From Tetranychus cinnabarinus (taxonomy: Eukaryota > Arthropoda > Arachnida > Trombidiformes > Tetranychidae): a DNA stretch of 64,000 nt. The stretch is taken from positions 11,036,001-11,100,000 of the forward strand of contig WHVY01000001.1 in assembly GCA_022266195.1 (NCBI GenBank), read 5' to 3'. Under the pieces are notes generated by a model that saw only the letters and a program-made list of their open reading frames with translations, searched no databases and was not told the DNA's origin. The position numbers and the translations under genes were made by a program. This document shows, one piece after another, positions 35,882 to 49,159 of the stretch (positions are counted from its first letter, which is position 1; each line of letters begins with the position of its first letter).

Positions 35882-36784
35882 TATTGGAACCAAACTGTCA
35901 ATTAATTTGTACTTTTTGTTATATTCCAATTGTTTCTAGTTTAGGTATATTTGGTAAAAGTGATTGAAACTTGTTTGGGTACATTTTTGCTATTTTAATA
36001 AATTCTTAAGAAGCCAACCAAATCAGCATCCATAGCTTTAGGGTTTGTAGATACAAATTAGTAACTCTTTTCGTCCATTTACATTTTAGGCTTTTATACC
36101 TTTCGAATTTAATTCCTTACTCAGCCTTTTTTAAGCCTCAGGTCTTGAAGATTAAGCTAGATTGTCAAAATTTCGAGCTTTAAACGATAAAGCTTAAAGC
36201 ATTTTTAATCATTCTTGACTGAATGAAAAGTTCAACATTGAAAGTTTTCAAAAGTTTACATTTCTTGATTTTTTGACTCTACTGTAATCTGACGTGGCGC
36301 AACTAATCAAATTCTTACTACCATTCTACAATTGTAAGCATGAAATGATCTCTGACAATCTTTCTGTACTTCCCAAAAGTTAAATCAGGAAAGTAAAATC
36401 ATTTTAAACTTGTTTATCTGAACATTTTACCAATCGATGATTATGCTTGATCAATTAACCGATATCACATTCATTCACTTATATTTGAATCATTTCAATA
36501 TGATTACTTTTATTATTTAATTTGTATACATTTCCCTACTTCATGTGCATATGGGTATTGAGATTTAAGATAATAATTCATGTTTTTCTTTCTTCTGTCC
36601 ACAGAATATCTTTCATTTCAATTTTCAGCCTTAATGGTAAAGTGAAACCCAAGAGGAAAAAAATATTTATCAAAGGCCTTTCCAATGTTTGATTGAATTC
36701 CAAGATCAGAAAAGAAGCAAATTGTTTACTCAAGGCATCATCAACATTAGGGAAATCAACGAAACCCTCGCTTTCTATCCAATT

Positions 36785-36855
36785 TGCTCCTGTCTATGTC
36801 TATGTCTATCTGTCTTTCTCTCTCTGTCTCTCTTTCTCTTTCTCCTTCATCTACT
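36785..36855 (+). repeat. Pyrimidine-rich microsatellite
   Basis: A run of TCTATG and TCTC units (CTGTCTATGTCTATGTCTAT, then TCTCTCTCTGTCTCTC) upstream of the RhoGAP coding region. Open frames through it (36689-37022) are translations of this low-complexity DNA and are not taken as genes. Confidence 0.7.
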
Positions 36856-37293
36856 CAAACGCTCTCCCGTGTGTCTCCCTTAGTGCTTTAATCTTCTTCC
36901 CCCTCTCTGACTCTCTTCTTCTCACGCTTTCTCTCCTTTGCTCTATTCATATCTTTGTATACATTACTAGTGAAATGTTTGTCCCAGCAATAAAGCCCAG
37001 CCTTAGTGTGAAGCGAACCTAGTGCGAGCAAAGATTCCCCTGTAGATAGTGCATGTCGAACACTCTTCTGTAATCATTCAAATCGTCAACAACTAAAAAA
37101 GTTTATCTCTAAAAGCCTAACCATATATGTTTAATGATGTTTTAATAATGACAATTGACTAACAACTGGATAGACTTGTTGCTCTGTGCTCAACGACTAG
37201 TTAAATTTTGTTGTTTGTTTTTGTTGATAATAGCTTGTTGGTATTCCTATTTTCTGTATCCATCGACGTTCAAGTCTTGTTTTCGTTCTACAT

Positions 37294-40200
37294 ATGGAAA
37301 ACCCTTATGGTGTTTTGAATCATCCTATTCCATCAAAACGCGCTATCATCCATGAAGAAGATGATCAGCCATCTTCATCATCACCACCTCCGCTACCACC
37401 ACCACCAAGGCCTCGTAAATCTTTGGAAAAATTAAGAAAAGCCAAAGAGGAAAACATTTATGTTAATTTGACCAATGTATCATTTCAACAAAATAATGTT
37501 TACGATGAGCCTGTTAAAAGTTCGCCTCCTCCACCTTATCCGCCTCCTCCTTTACCTCCTCGTATTGCCACAAGATTAAACAAGAGTCATCAGGTTTTAG
37601 GTAAGATATTTTCAACTATTTTTGTCTTTATAAGTGGGTGGTTATCTCACAACGTTAATAGACATCTTCATAACAGATGATAGTGTTACTAATGGCCTAT
37701 CCTAGCATTTTCTTCTCTATAATAATATAGAAGTTTTTTTCTCTTTTTAACTTCATTTTATTAATTTATTTCTTTTTTCCCCTCTTACGATTTCCTTCTT
37801 ATCCAGAACGAGTCTCAGAAATATCTACTGAAGGATCAGATGTGACTGAAGAATCATTGGAAAGTGTTGAAAGGTCCGACGAAGATACAGAGAATAGGTC
37901 CGACGACAATGACATTGACAGTGATGACATACATGGAGGTGAAGAAATATATCAACAAATCACTACGGCCAAAACTCGACCAAAATTTGATCAACCACCT
38001 CCCTTACCACCTCGTTTTCAGCGTCAAACTTCTGATCCTGTTCACCCTCTGGATAAAAGCAATTTCAGTTCCAAGCTTGAAAAAGCATTGGTCAATCAAT
38101 TTGCAGCTCTGAACTCTCCTGACAACCGATATGGACTTGTTCGAGCTAATACATTACCTACCAAAACATCTAATCATGTAAATAATAATAATAATAATAA
38201 TAGTGTGCCTTATGACATAGAAAAGATCGAGAAGACTGGTAAAGCAGCATCAACATCATCATCTCCATCATCTACAATGACTGAATCACCAAATGGACCT
38301 AAAAAGCCACCACGAAAGCCTGCAAATGATTCAGAGATTATGAGACCAACTGAACAATTGCAGGATAAAACTGGGTATCTGTACAAAACAGGACCAACTC
38401 GTAAAACTTTCCATCAAAGATGGTGTCTGTTGAATAAGGAAAAGTTTTCTTACTACCATGATGAACCAGTCAGTGATAGTGGTAAAGAAATTGAGCCTAA
38501 AGGTGTGATTGATCTATCCAACATAGTATTGATTGGAATAACTTTAAACCCGCCTGCAATTACTACCAAATCCAGTAAAGGGATCCCATGGAGAAATCAA
38601 TCTAATAGAAAGGATGACTCTTTGAGTTCTACTAATAGTAAGCCAGCAGGCTATGTAGATATCGGTGTTTCCAATTCTTCTGGAAGAATGTTCCTATTCG
38701 CTTCCGAATGCCAAGAAGATATTGCTGATTGGATGGAAGCCTTAGCTCTTCGTGTTGAGCCTCAGATTCAAGCTAGTCTTGCAGTGTATCGTGATTTTAC
38801 TTTTGCAGGCTATGTTCACATGAAACTTGGTATCTCAGGTACTTGGATACGGTGTTGGCTAGTTTTGAGAAATCGTGAATTGGCCATTTTAACAGATTTA
38901 GATGGCTCTGAATCGGAAAATTCTATCATGACCATTGACTTGAGGAAAGTCATGTCTATTTGTTATTCTTCATCTCACCAAATTACTCCGTGTGCAGACG
39001 CTAAAGAGCCTGGACAACCTGTCTACTTGAATCGTAATCATGACACTGGACTTTTCATTCAAGGATCTTATAAAGCTCACACTGAATTATTATACACTCA
39101 TTTAACTAAATCATGGATGACACCTGTTAATGGCTCGTTTAGTGATCAGTTATTGACTCCATCAGGAATTCCCATTGCGATTGAAAAGTGCCTTAATTTT
39201 ATCTGTACCTATGGCGGTGTAAGAACAAAGGGTATCTATAGTACACCTGGAGAAGAATCAATGGTTAAAAAATTAATTGAACCATTAATGTCAAACGCTG
39301 TTTGGGAACTCCATATCAGACCTGAAGATGGTTACACTGTACATGAAGTCGCTTCTGCTCTTAAACAATACCTCAAGTCTTTTTCGGAATGCCTCTTAAC
39401 GGACCTGATGTATCCTGAATGGTGGGACAACAATTCTATCAAAAGTCGGGATAAACGTTTACGTAATATAAAAACTATGTTGAAAAGACTTCCTACAGTT
39501 AATTTTTCCATTCTCAAGAAACTTATATGCCATATTTATTGGTAATGTCATTTTCCATTCGCTACTTCCTTTCTTTTGCAACCTTTTTAGATATCTAATG
39601 TTTCTTTTTTTCTCTCTCTTATTTACAGTATAATAGAAAACGCTGAATTCAATGAGATGTTTCTCATTAAACTTGCTCCTATCATGGGCCCCATTTTATA
39701 TTATTCAACTTTAAATCGTTCCTCAACTGAGGAAGCTGTTGCCGTATCCATGGATATATTTGCTGACCTGGTAGCTGGATTCTCGTGGTTATTTGACGTT
39801 TCACCCGAAGAGATGGAAAAAGAAAGAAAAATTGAAAAAACCCTGACAACCCTGCGAGAGTCTAAGATGATGTCAAATAAGACTGGTAATGATATCCTAG
39901 TAGGTGTTTATATGTTTAATCGTGATTGGGATCAATGCATAAACGTCCCTTTAAGTCCAAACATGACAGCTCAAGAATTAGTCAATTATGTTCATAAAAA
40001 GTCAAACCTTAAAAGACCAGCCTCAGACTTGGCCGTTTTTGAGGTTGTTTGCGCTGGTCAATTGGAGAGATTTCTCCATTACTCTGAAGTTGTTATGTCT
40101 GTTATACTTTCCTGGACCACCAAATGGCCCTCTGAAGATGCCAAAGTAAATTATTTAATTGTTAAAGAAAACGACTATGAGAATCTATTGGAGCCTTATT

Positions 40201-40619
40201 TTGATCAAGCTAATACACGCAGCGGAACAATTTCCCTTTCTCTGTTTAGTGAACTAAAATTCAGTGATATCCATTCGGGTAAAGTGTTCAAAAAGTACCT
40301 TTTCGAATTTATTGGAGCCAAATTGAGTATATACAAGGATGCAAAGGCCAGCAAATCCATAGGCCAATGGAATATTGAAGACATTGTTTGGTACATTGGA
40401 TCAGAAAGCAAACGCAATTCACCTAATCCTAAATTAAGTTTCACTTTTATTGAAAGATCCAGCAAAATTGTGAGAAGCAAAGAAACCAATTACATGGTCG
40501 GTCGTACAGTTGTTTGCAATACCCCTGATGAATTTTATAAATGGATTGCTGGTATGATTATCTCACAATATCCTAGTGGTTTAAGACCAGCTAAAAAGCT
40601 CATTGACCTGCTGGATTAA
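37294..40619 (+). CDS. ARAP/RhoGAP15B-like multi-PH RhoGAP protein
   Basis: Exons 37294-37600, 37807-39541 and 39629-40619 join in frame to 1010 residues. Order: Pro-rich N-terminus with PPLPPPPRP and PPPPYPPPPLPPR (SH3/EVH1-type ligands) and IYVNL (SH2-type site); acidic and Asn-run linkers; PH domain with insertion (about 288-420, GYLYKTGPTRKTFHQRWCLL); second PH (about 434-540, GYVHMKLGISGTWIRCWLVL); RhoGAP (about 557-735); Ras-association (about 770-865); C-terminal PH (about 885-1000). This is the ARAP order but without the ArfGAP and SAM regions, as known for Drosophila RhoGAP15B. The catalytic arginine finger position in GIYSTPG (usually GIYR/GIFR) is Ser, so Rho GTP hydrolysis is probably not stimulated. 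Likely a phosphoinositide- and Rho/Rap-binding membrane scaffold. Further upstream exons cannot be excluded. Confidence 0.88.
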
Positions 40620-40757
40620 ACAAAGTCACGAGGAATTGTATCAAATTAAAAGATAGGAGAGTGAAAAAACACAATCAATGTAATATTTCAAAGTTATTGG
40701 ATATGGTAAAATGTTGGTTAAAAGGAAGCAGTTTCAGCATTACGATTTAAAATTACA

Positions 40758-40763
40758 AATAAA
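40758..40763 (+). terminator. Poly(A) signal of RhoGAP gene
   Basis: AATAAA 139 bases past the TAA stop at 40617-40619. Confidence 0.6.
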
Positions 40764-43700
40764 GTCTAAAACAAAGATAGATAAGAAAGATCCGGAACTT
40801 ATTCAACGCCTTCCATTCCCCGAATTTATCTATCTCACTCTTTCTCTCCTTATTCGTCTTGTTTACCAACCCACCTCATGAATCACTGATCCCTCGATAA
40901 CTCAAATCATTGTCGCTATATTTTCACTTATAATCTCTATTTGCATCATGCATTGTTGCTCATCGTATTATCAAATAACTTTTTTTCATCATTATTTTCG
41001 CAAGCCATCCATCATGTGATCAAAATTCCAAGTCACTTCCATCTTCATCTGGATCGATTAACCCTTCAAAAAAAAGTGAAACTATTTCTTGCTTGAGTCT
41101 ACCAATCTGTTGGGCCAGAAAATGATTCGATCCAGAATTAAACTCCATGAACTTTAATAAGTTGCTATTTTCTGCCTTGATAAATTATATTATCTTTATA
41201 TTTTACAAACAAACAAGTTGTACAAAGAATCAAGAATGTATCATTAAATCAGACCAAGTGACCTTAAAAATGATTATATTAAAGAGCCCTATGATTTAAA
41301 GGCAGTCGCACTAAATTATTTGAATTGTCCTTATATTTAATTATCTTACAGTTGAACTCTTGGTAAACATGATTTCATGTAAAAATAGCAATGAAGTTTG
41401 CTGATCAGAAATTGATAATTAGCTTTTCGTACATGAGTTGATTAGTAATCGATATTTAGTTAATGTGTCAATATTACTTTAGAATAGACAGTTTTAAGGT
41501 TCATTCAACCAAATAGTTGTCATTCCCAGTTTGGTCAGATTAAAGAAGATGGAATAATCATTAAATTGTAAAGGAATAGTTGGAAGTTTCTGAAAAGTTA
41601 ACCTTGACTTTTGTTTTGACATGAATTTTAGGTTACCCTGAGTGATAACAATGAAAACAAATATTACATGAAAACTAGATCATTACCATGTTACCTAGGT
41701 TTCTGTTGAGTTAATCAGTTTTTGAAAAATATTGAGCTTTAAGTTTCAATATGTCCCAAAAATTGAAAATACACAAACACAGGAAATAGATGCTTTTTCA
41801 ATGTCATCCTTGTTCCTGTCTCATCTTTCATGATGACAAATCACCATGGTATACCATCGATAACCTAATTGTTTCATTTGTATCATCTAAGAATCAAAGA
41901 ATGGGCAAAATAATGAAAACAAATAGGATTAAAGACAATGGGGAAAAAGTAATTCGGCTAAGTAACAATTAGATTCTTAATCTAAATAGATTTACAAAGA
42001 TGAAATCTCCCGGAAATACAGATTTGTTCAATTTCTTGAATGAAGATTAAAGACGAGAAAGGAAAAGTCGAGCAAGTTTGGAGATTAAGTTGGGTTAATT
42101 TGAGCAATTCAGACAAATAAAGTCAAAGGGTCACCAAATAGTATTGCAAATTAATGATAGACAATAAAGTGAAGTAAACCCAGGCCCAGATATTAGTCAG
42201 ATCATATGATTTGAGATGCTGACAGGTTCAGATAAAGATTAGTAACAAGTTTATAATGGACGATTTAATTTTAATCATGCAATCAGCGTTATAATACTGT
42301 TAGAGTGATGAGCAAAAATGTCAAAGAAGTTAGGATAATCATGTAATCGTACAGACACAAGATACAAGGAAAGAAACCAAAGACAAATGTGATAAAACCT
42401 TGATTATAAGAGATCACGAAAAAAGGAAATGGCTTAAGCTTTGAAACCAGAAAAATCATGAAACCAAAATAATTAGTGACATTGACGAGATTCATGAGAG
42501 CGCAAAAATGGATCAAACAAAAACAAATAGGAAAAGCAATGTTAAGTCAAGACTGTAAGATGGATTAGCTAATATAACTGGCCAGCGATTTATGAAGTGT
42601 AAAGCAGACATAAAGGATTCTAAAATTCAAATCTAAAGATAACGACTTGGGAAAAAAAGTGTATCACGGTTTTACCAGGGATGATGATGATGATGATGAT
42701 GGTGACAATGATGATTAAAAGAGGGCTGTAAGGTTCAAGGTTAGTCGAAAGGTCCGAGAAAGAGGAAGAAAGTATGCCAAATGATATAGCGGGAGATTGG
42801 TTTGGAGAAAGAGGGAGCAGAGAACAAAGTTTTACTTTTGATATATCAGATGATCAACATCGTTTCCACTTTCTGGTTTATGGCTAATTTTTGTTTTGTT
42901 TCAATTGCATTTTCAATGATTTTCTCTCTCACTTATCATCACTCTCATTCTGCTAATCTGTTTCGTCTGAAGAGAAGGTTACTCTTTAGTTTGGTCTGAC
43001 TCTTGTGCTTCTTCTGATTTTCCCTATAACCCAAAAGTGAACCAGTGTTTTGGGTTTCTCTCGTCTACCATTGTCACCCTGTGTTAAACCTTTTTTAGTC
43101 TTCTTATTTCAACTTTGTTCTTTTATTTTGAGCATTATTATAATCTTTAATGGAACCGGATTGACTCAAGGATAACCAGTTTTGTCCGTTCATTGACATT
43201 GATCAGTTCGTCATCACCATCTTCAATCATTTCTTCCACCTTCGTCAATTTGATTTTGTGTCTTATTGAAGCAACATTAACCTAGCATTCGATTGCTATT
43301 GACTGCAATTTAAATTTCTCATTTTTTGTTTCTTTACAAACTCAATGTGAAACCATTTTTGTGTTAAACTCTTTACTCTTATGTTTCATCTTGCATCAGT
43401 TGATCTTTTCGCAGCTTGGTCTGCTTTATCTTCATTTTAACTTTTATTGGTATTTCGAATCCTACCAAGTTTACATTTTTTGATTCAACTTTCTATCATC
43501 CAATATTTGCATGTGATTTATTTTTTTAATTGCTGTTATCATATTCAGACAACGAAGAGTTGGCTGTTTGCCCATTTTATTTCATAAGGTAAGTTATTCA
43601 ACCATTTTGTATCTTGTTTAATGTTTCCTTTGACCATTAAATTACCATTTTAGTGAGAAAATATCAATATTCTACTAATTATGCTAGCATTGAATTTGAA

Positions 43701-44861
43701 TCGATTTTTGTCAGCTTTACAAGGTTTGTTGTCAAGTCGATGAGCACATAATTGATTCTACTGTATTTAGCTATTATTTTCTTGTCCATCTTTCTACATT
43801 TTCTCTGAAATTCTCATTAGAAATATTGCATCTTCAAGTAAATTCTCGGCCTCATTAAGGGGTAATCGGAACTATGTCGGCTTACTTTGACTTGCTTAGA
43901 TTTTTCTGAATAGTTTTTCTCTTCATTAGCTTAATAAAGACCGCCTTTAATAGCCTCTTAATTATATCAAGAACTAGCAATGAATATCTTTGATTAAAAT
44001 CATGTACCGCTAATCGATTAACCCCAGTTCCTAGTCTGGTTCTTTCGCCAGAAGACTTACTTTCGTTAGGCTATTTTTCAAATCTTCAATAATCTTGAAT
44101 CGATGACATATCAACAGATGGCACTTGCCAAAAGAAAGAAAGAGCAGAATTGACCTGCTTCAATTTGGGTAAACACGACCTTTGATTGGTCAATCATTCA
44201 AATTTGACAAATAACTTGAGAGTAAAAATTGAAGCCTCTTGTCACCCAAAAGAGCAAATGTTAGCTCACTCGTTATTTATTACATCACTTATTTGACAGC
44301 AAGCTTCATCTTGTTTTTTCACTTGCTTGTATCGCGCCTTTTTTGTTACCACTTATAAGTTGATGCCATTCAAGCTAACTTGCAGCCCAATCTATTTAAA
44401 TCTGTTATTGGACTTGTGTTACAATTATAAAGTTATTCAACATTGATAAATATCACCGATTCAATCTTGATTATTCTTTAATCCTTCCTAAAATAGTAAA
44501 ATTGATACATTTATCTACCTTGAGTATTTCTTTTTGTTACCATTGTTCAATTTCATCTGATAAATCTATTTATCCATACTCTCACCATCTTTTCGGTTTC
44601 ACAGGTTTTCTTTGTTGTTTTCGATTGTTCATTTTTATCACATTATTTTTTTTCTCTCTCCCCTTTTTTAGTTTTAGGTTCAAAGCAAGTCACTCATCAA
44701 CTGACTAGGAAACAAAAGGTTTGTCCATTGCAATTGCTGTTACCCCATGATGCTAATCTTGGCTATTTTTTCTCTCCACTTTTTATTTAGGTTTTATTCG
44801 GAAAGCATATACAATTAATCAACTCTGATTGTTCATAGGAATCTATTTCCACCAAAGAAAC
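40764..44861. other. Non-coding; includes probable caspase 5' UTR exons
   Basis: No coding exon is seen over 4 kb. Candidate non-coding exons of the caspase transcript are 43549-43588 (acceptor ATATTCAG, donor ATAAG|GTAAGT) and a short one ending near 44719 (ACAAAAG|GTTTGT). These rest on splice consensus only. Open frames near 42289 (-) and 42802 (+) are hydrophobic chance frames. Confidence 0.35.
42681..42702. repeat. (ATG)n microsatellite
   Basis: Perfect trinucleotide run of seven ATG units followed by a GTG variant, in non-coding DNA. Confidence 0.85.
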
Positions 44862-46577
44862 ATGTCTTTTGGTAAGTGATTTAACATCAACTACACAAAC
44901 CTGCAAGTGATCTCATAGTTGAACAAACTTAATCATGAAGGAGCTTACATTTGCATTCTTTTAATGATCTTGTTTTTAGGTCACTTAGAATTTAATTTAT
45001 TCTTTTTTTTTAATCTTTTAGTCAACCAAGAGCTGGACCAATTATCTACTAGATTCAGGTAACTGCATTTTTCAGCACCCCTTTCAACTACTTTTATTTA
45101 TCACAACTTACGATCTTTCAAGTATTTGACTCATCGTTCACCTTTTATTTACATTTCATTTATTGTATGAGTATTATTGAATTAGTCATTGTTATTATTC
45201 AATTGAAATTAACTTTTCTGCATTTTAATCTCTAATTTCTTATTCTTTCTCTTTTAACAGCGCATCTATTGGAATTGGAGGCGATAGTTATGTATCTCAA
45301 GTTGACAGTGGACCTGCTGAAATTGGAAATTCTCAGCCTCCAGGCTTTGTGAATTCCGCTACACCTTTAGAGGCTCAAAGCTCATCTAGTTCATTGTCTA
45401 GTGAAACAATTGCTCTGGAGGTTGAGGGCTGCACACCCAGCTCGTTGCGACGGACTCATTCGTCGAATGGTTCAACCAATGACAACTCAAACGCAGGTTC
45501 TCATTCAACCAATGCTACTTCCAACGCAGATTCTCCAATTATCACTGCTTCAATTTTGGATGAGGAATACGCTATGAACCACAAATACCGTGGATTGTGC
45601 CTTATTTTTAATCATGAAGAATTTGATTACATTAATCGGCGATATGGCACTGAACAAGATGCCTACTGTCTCAAAAAAAGCTTCGAGTATCTCGGATTTG
45701 AAGTCAAAAGATACGATAATTTGCGTTATGCAGAAATAATTGAAAGATTAGCCTTAGGTTAGTACATATTTAAGTCTCTAGTGCTATTGTTTTGCATTTG
45801 GTCTCTCAATTTCTATGTTTAAATCACTTACAAAGTGTTAATCTATTTTGTCTATTTTTTAGTTTCTGATAGGGATCATTCAAATGCTGACTGTTTCTGC
45901 TGCTGTATATTAACTCATGGAGAAGGAGAAGACCTGCATGCTCGAGACCAGCCTTATGCAAAAAATAGTGTATTTGGTTTATTCACTGGGGAAAAGTGTC
46001 CGACTTTGCGTGGTAAACCAAAAATATTTTTTATCCAAGTTAGTATCTTTGATTTTTAACTATCTCTCAATTTGTTTTAACTCGTTAATAATCTCTTTTT
46101 ACTTTCTAGGCTTGCAGAGGTAACAACTTAGATCATGGTGTTCAAGTGGATTGCCAACATGACGCTGTTCAGCAACCAGGAGCTAAAATAAACCAAGTTC
46201 AATGTATCCCTGTCTGGGCTGATTTTTTGATCTCTTATTCCACCGTAGAGGGTTACTATTCCTTCAGACACACTGCCAAGGGAGGCTGGTTTGTCCAGGC
46301 CTTGACACCCCTTTTGGAAGCTCTTGGAGCTGACCATGATTTGGTTTCAATTTTAACTGCAGTCAACAAAGATGTCGCGTTTAATTTAAACGCTTCACCG
46401 GGGAAACAAATACCCCAAATCGTCTGTACTTTGACAAAAAAGCTGATATTCCGCCGTAAACCATATCCTGTGAGACGATTAACTCAGTATATTGCTGGTG
46501 ATAGTGACTCGCAACAAATTCAATCACCAAACAATGCATTACCACCTGATAATACCCGAGTTACTGAAAACTCTTAA
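44862..46577 (+). CDS. Effector caspase (caspase-3/drICE-like)
   Basis: Five coding exons, 44862-44871 (only ATGTCTTTTG), 45022-45058, 45261-45757, 45863-46038 and 46110-46577, join in frame to 395 residues. A Ser/Asn-rich prodomain of about 119 residues lacks a CARD or death-effector domain. The p20 part starts near YRGLCLIFNHEEF. Catalytic His200 lies in ILTHGEGED and Cys242 in the active-site pentapeptide QACRG, whose codons span an intron. The p10 part has SYSTVEGYYSFRH and GGWFVQALTPLL, the substrate-groove signature of executioner caspases. Candidate inter-subunit cleavage is after Asp258 (DCQHD/A). It is a cytosolic cysteine protease, presumably activated by an initiator caspase during apoptosis. 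The 10-base first coding exon is inferred from phase and context; the start could differ if that exon is wrong. Confidence 0.92.
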
Positions 46578-46802
46578 CCATAACTTGACATCGATTTTTT
46601 CTTAATATTTCTCAAAAATTTTCATTATTTATTTTTTTTGAAGCCATTCTTTTCATTTACTTGATTTTACATGACTTTTTGACTCGATTTTTTGTAACAG
46701 CCTTAAAACACTTATCTTTCATGTACGCCATTCAAATGGTACCAATTCTCTGATATCAGAAACATCCTGCCATTTTTGATATAATTATTCCATGTAACCA
46801 AT

Positions 46803-46808
46803 AATAAA
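46803..46808 (+). terminator. Poly(A) signal of caspase gene
   Basis: AATAAA 226 bases past the TAA stop at 46575-46577. Confidence 0.5.
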
Positions 46809-49034
46809 AATAATTATCTAACATTAAGACTATCTAAGATATTTTTAAACTGTTCCTAAACATTTAGCAATCAAAGTGCTAAAGAGTTTCAACAAAATCA
46901 GGTGTAAAAACTGCCATTTACACCACACTGAATAAGTAGTTTTAATAACAAGTACAATATGATATTGAAAAAATCAATAGCTTTACTTGTTTCACAATTT
47001 ACTTTTCTGTCCAATTTTTTAAAAATAGATGTCTAATCAGTAATATAATCACCAGTTTAGGTCAATTATCCTCATCTCCATGAAAAAATTAATCAAAATA
47101 CTTAATATGTTACTAACCGGGATATTTCAAAGGTTTAACAGTTATGACGATTTACGCCATCTATTGATATTTTATTGTTTCTAATATTGTAATAGCATTT
47201 AATAAGTGTACAAATTAACAATTTAGTTATTAATTTGCTCTTAAATTTTCTTAATATTACTCTACAAATTTTCAGATATTATTAGTTGTACCGTATGTTA
47301 TAAAAGAAATGTTTGAACGCAATTGTTATTTAATGCAAACAAGATTTTAATCAATTTAAATTTGACATTTGATTTGTGAAAATAAAAAAAATGGATGACA
47401 ATCAAATGGCCAAAAGAGGGTGAATAATAAATTGTAAATAAGCATCACAATCTATACAATTTTTGTAAAGTAATAATAATATACATATTGCATCTTGTCA
47501 TAGTTATAATATAATTTGAACAATTTTTTCCTTTGGTTATATTTTGCTCCATAATTTTGTTTCATCTATCAGTTGAAATGGTTAAGAGCAAGTGTTAAAT
47601 GAACACATATTGAAGCCCGAAAAACGCACCAACCACCACTAAATCCGTTTTTGTAATTGTTTTCAATCGTTCTCATTTGCTGTCCACAAAAGTATAATAT
47701 GATGAAAGTTAATATGATTGGATAATATAATAAGAATAATTAGCGACCATCAATTTTTGGACAATTGAAATGATGCTTGATAATGTTTCCTGAAGTTTAA
47801 TATTTATCCAATTGAACTGTTTCTTTTTGTTCCTTTTGCTTTATCCATTTCATCAATCCGCTAATCTGATTAATGTCCATGATCAGTGTAAGTTGATTAC
47901 TAATTGTTGCCAACAAACAATCTGAAATTGTCATTTTCCCATTTTTGCTTTGCTTTTGCTTTCGCTTGCGCTTTGCCAATTGCCATCAACCAAACCATCC
48001 AATTAATAGTGATATTGGCTTGATATAATGTGACATGATTTTTAATCATGAAATGGGTTAATTTGTCAGGACAAAGGTTAACGTCTTAGACGTCTGTGGA
48101 TCAACAGAAAGTCAAAATTTTGTGCCTAAATCAATACAAATAAGACTATTAAAAGCCTATCGCAATTGATTTGATGAGGTAAAAAGCTCATCTTAATGGG
48201 GACTCGAGCTGAGCTCAATTATAACAATTTAGTGTCAAAAAGAGAAAAAAATTTATCGTATTTTGAGACAAAATTATTTACAATTAAATGCATTTCGCTA
48301 TAACATTAATTGCTAGCGAAAAGCAGAAAAAAAAAACAAAACAAATGATTAATGAATAGTCTCAGATGTGTGTATATATTATGATTTGTATATTATTACA
48401 ATTTGTTGTTAAAGTATTGAAATTAAATTTTTGCACGTTTACTTTGTCATCATCTAGTATTAATTGTAAGTAAACAATAATAATTTAACTTGGATAGCAC
48501 AATTAAGAGATTACTGTTGCTAATTGAATATCATTATTATCATCAAAATCATTTTGCTTCAACATTGATTGACAAAGCATTTTTCATGTTTTTTCAAGTA
48601 AAAAATCAGGTCAAAATGATTTCAGGCAGTTTTGCGTTAGGGTTTGTTTTTTGTTTTGTAATATACTTTGTAACAATAATGGTAATAATAATAATGATAA
48701 TAATGATAGTTAGTAAATGATAATATATTATGTGTGATGACAGTTGTATTGGGATATTAAAATTAGCCTGGTAGATTCAAATGTCACAACTGAACCTCTC
48801 AGTGATGCTTTCAGTTGGTTTGCATTGAAACACACACAATTAGGCAAAAGTATCTGAAGAGTTGGTGATGTTTGAGTCATGAAGATGCTGGTGACTTTTG
48901 GTAGTGATAGTAGTGATGGAATCCGTGAGAATGAGGATGATTCTGATGAGGGTTATTGTTTCTGCATACCAGGTTAACGGGGATGAATATGAAAGTTGAT
49001 AATGTGATCTGATTTATCAATCCAAATATGCTTT
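46809..49034. other. Convergent intergenic interval
   Basis: 2.2 kb of AT-rich DNA between the 3' ends of the caspase (+) and SINHCAF (-) genes. It shows many ATAAT/TATAT stretches and no recognised gene or RNA. The Lys-rich minus-strand frame near 47797-47979 and the hydrophobic frame near 48490 are taken as chance. Confidence 0.45.
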
Positions 49035-49040
49035 TTTATT
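49035..49040 (-). terminator. Poly(A) signal of SINHCAF gene
   Basis: AATAAA on the minus strand, 120 bases past the stop at 49160-49162. Confidence 0.55.
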
Positions 49041-49159
49041 GAATATCTTTCGTTTGTATATATGTAAAAAATGAGGCGATAAATAATTGTTAGTGAAAGA
49101 TGTAAAGTGTATTAAAGAGGAACAAAAAAAATGAGACCAATCCTAGGCTTGAGTTTACG

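Noticed and set aside
36689..37022. Overlapping open frames rich in Leu/Phe/Ser
   Set aside because: They translate a CT microsatellite; no start context, domain or splice link.
42289..42999. Hydrophobic open frames on both strands
   Set aside because: Short, T-rich, without homology or splice partners; expected by chance in AT-rich DNA.
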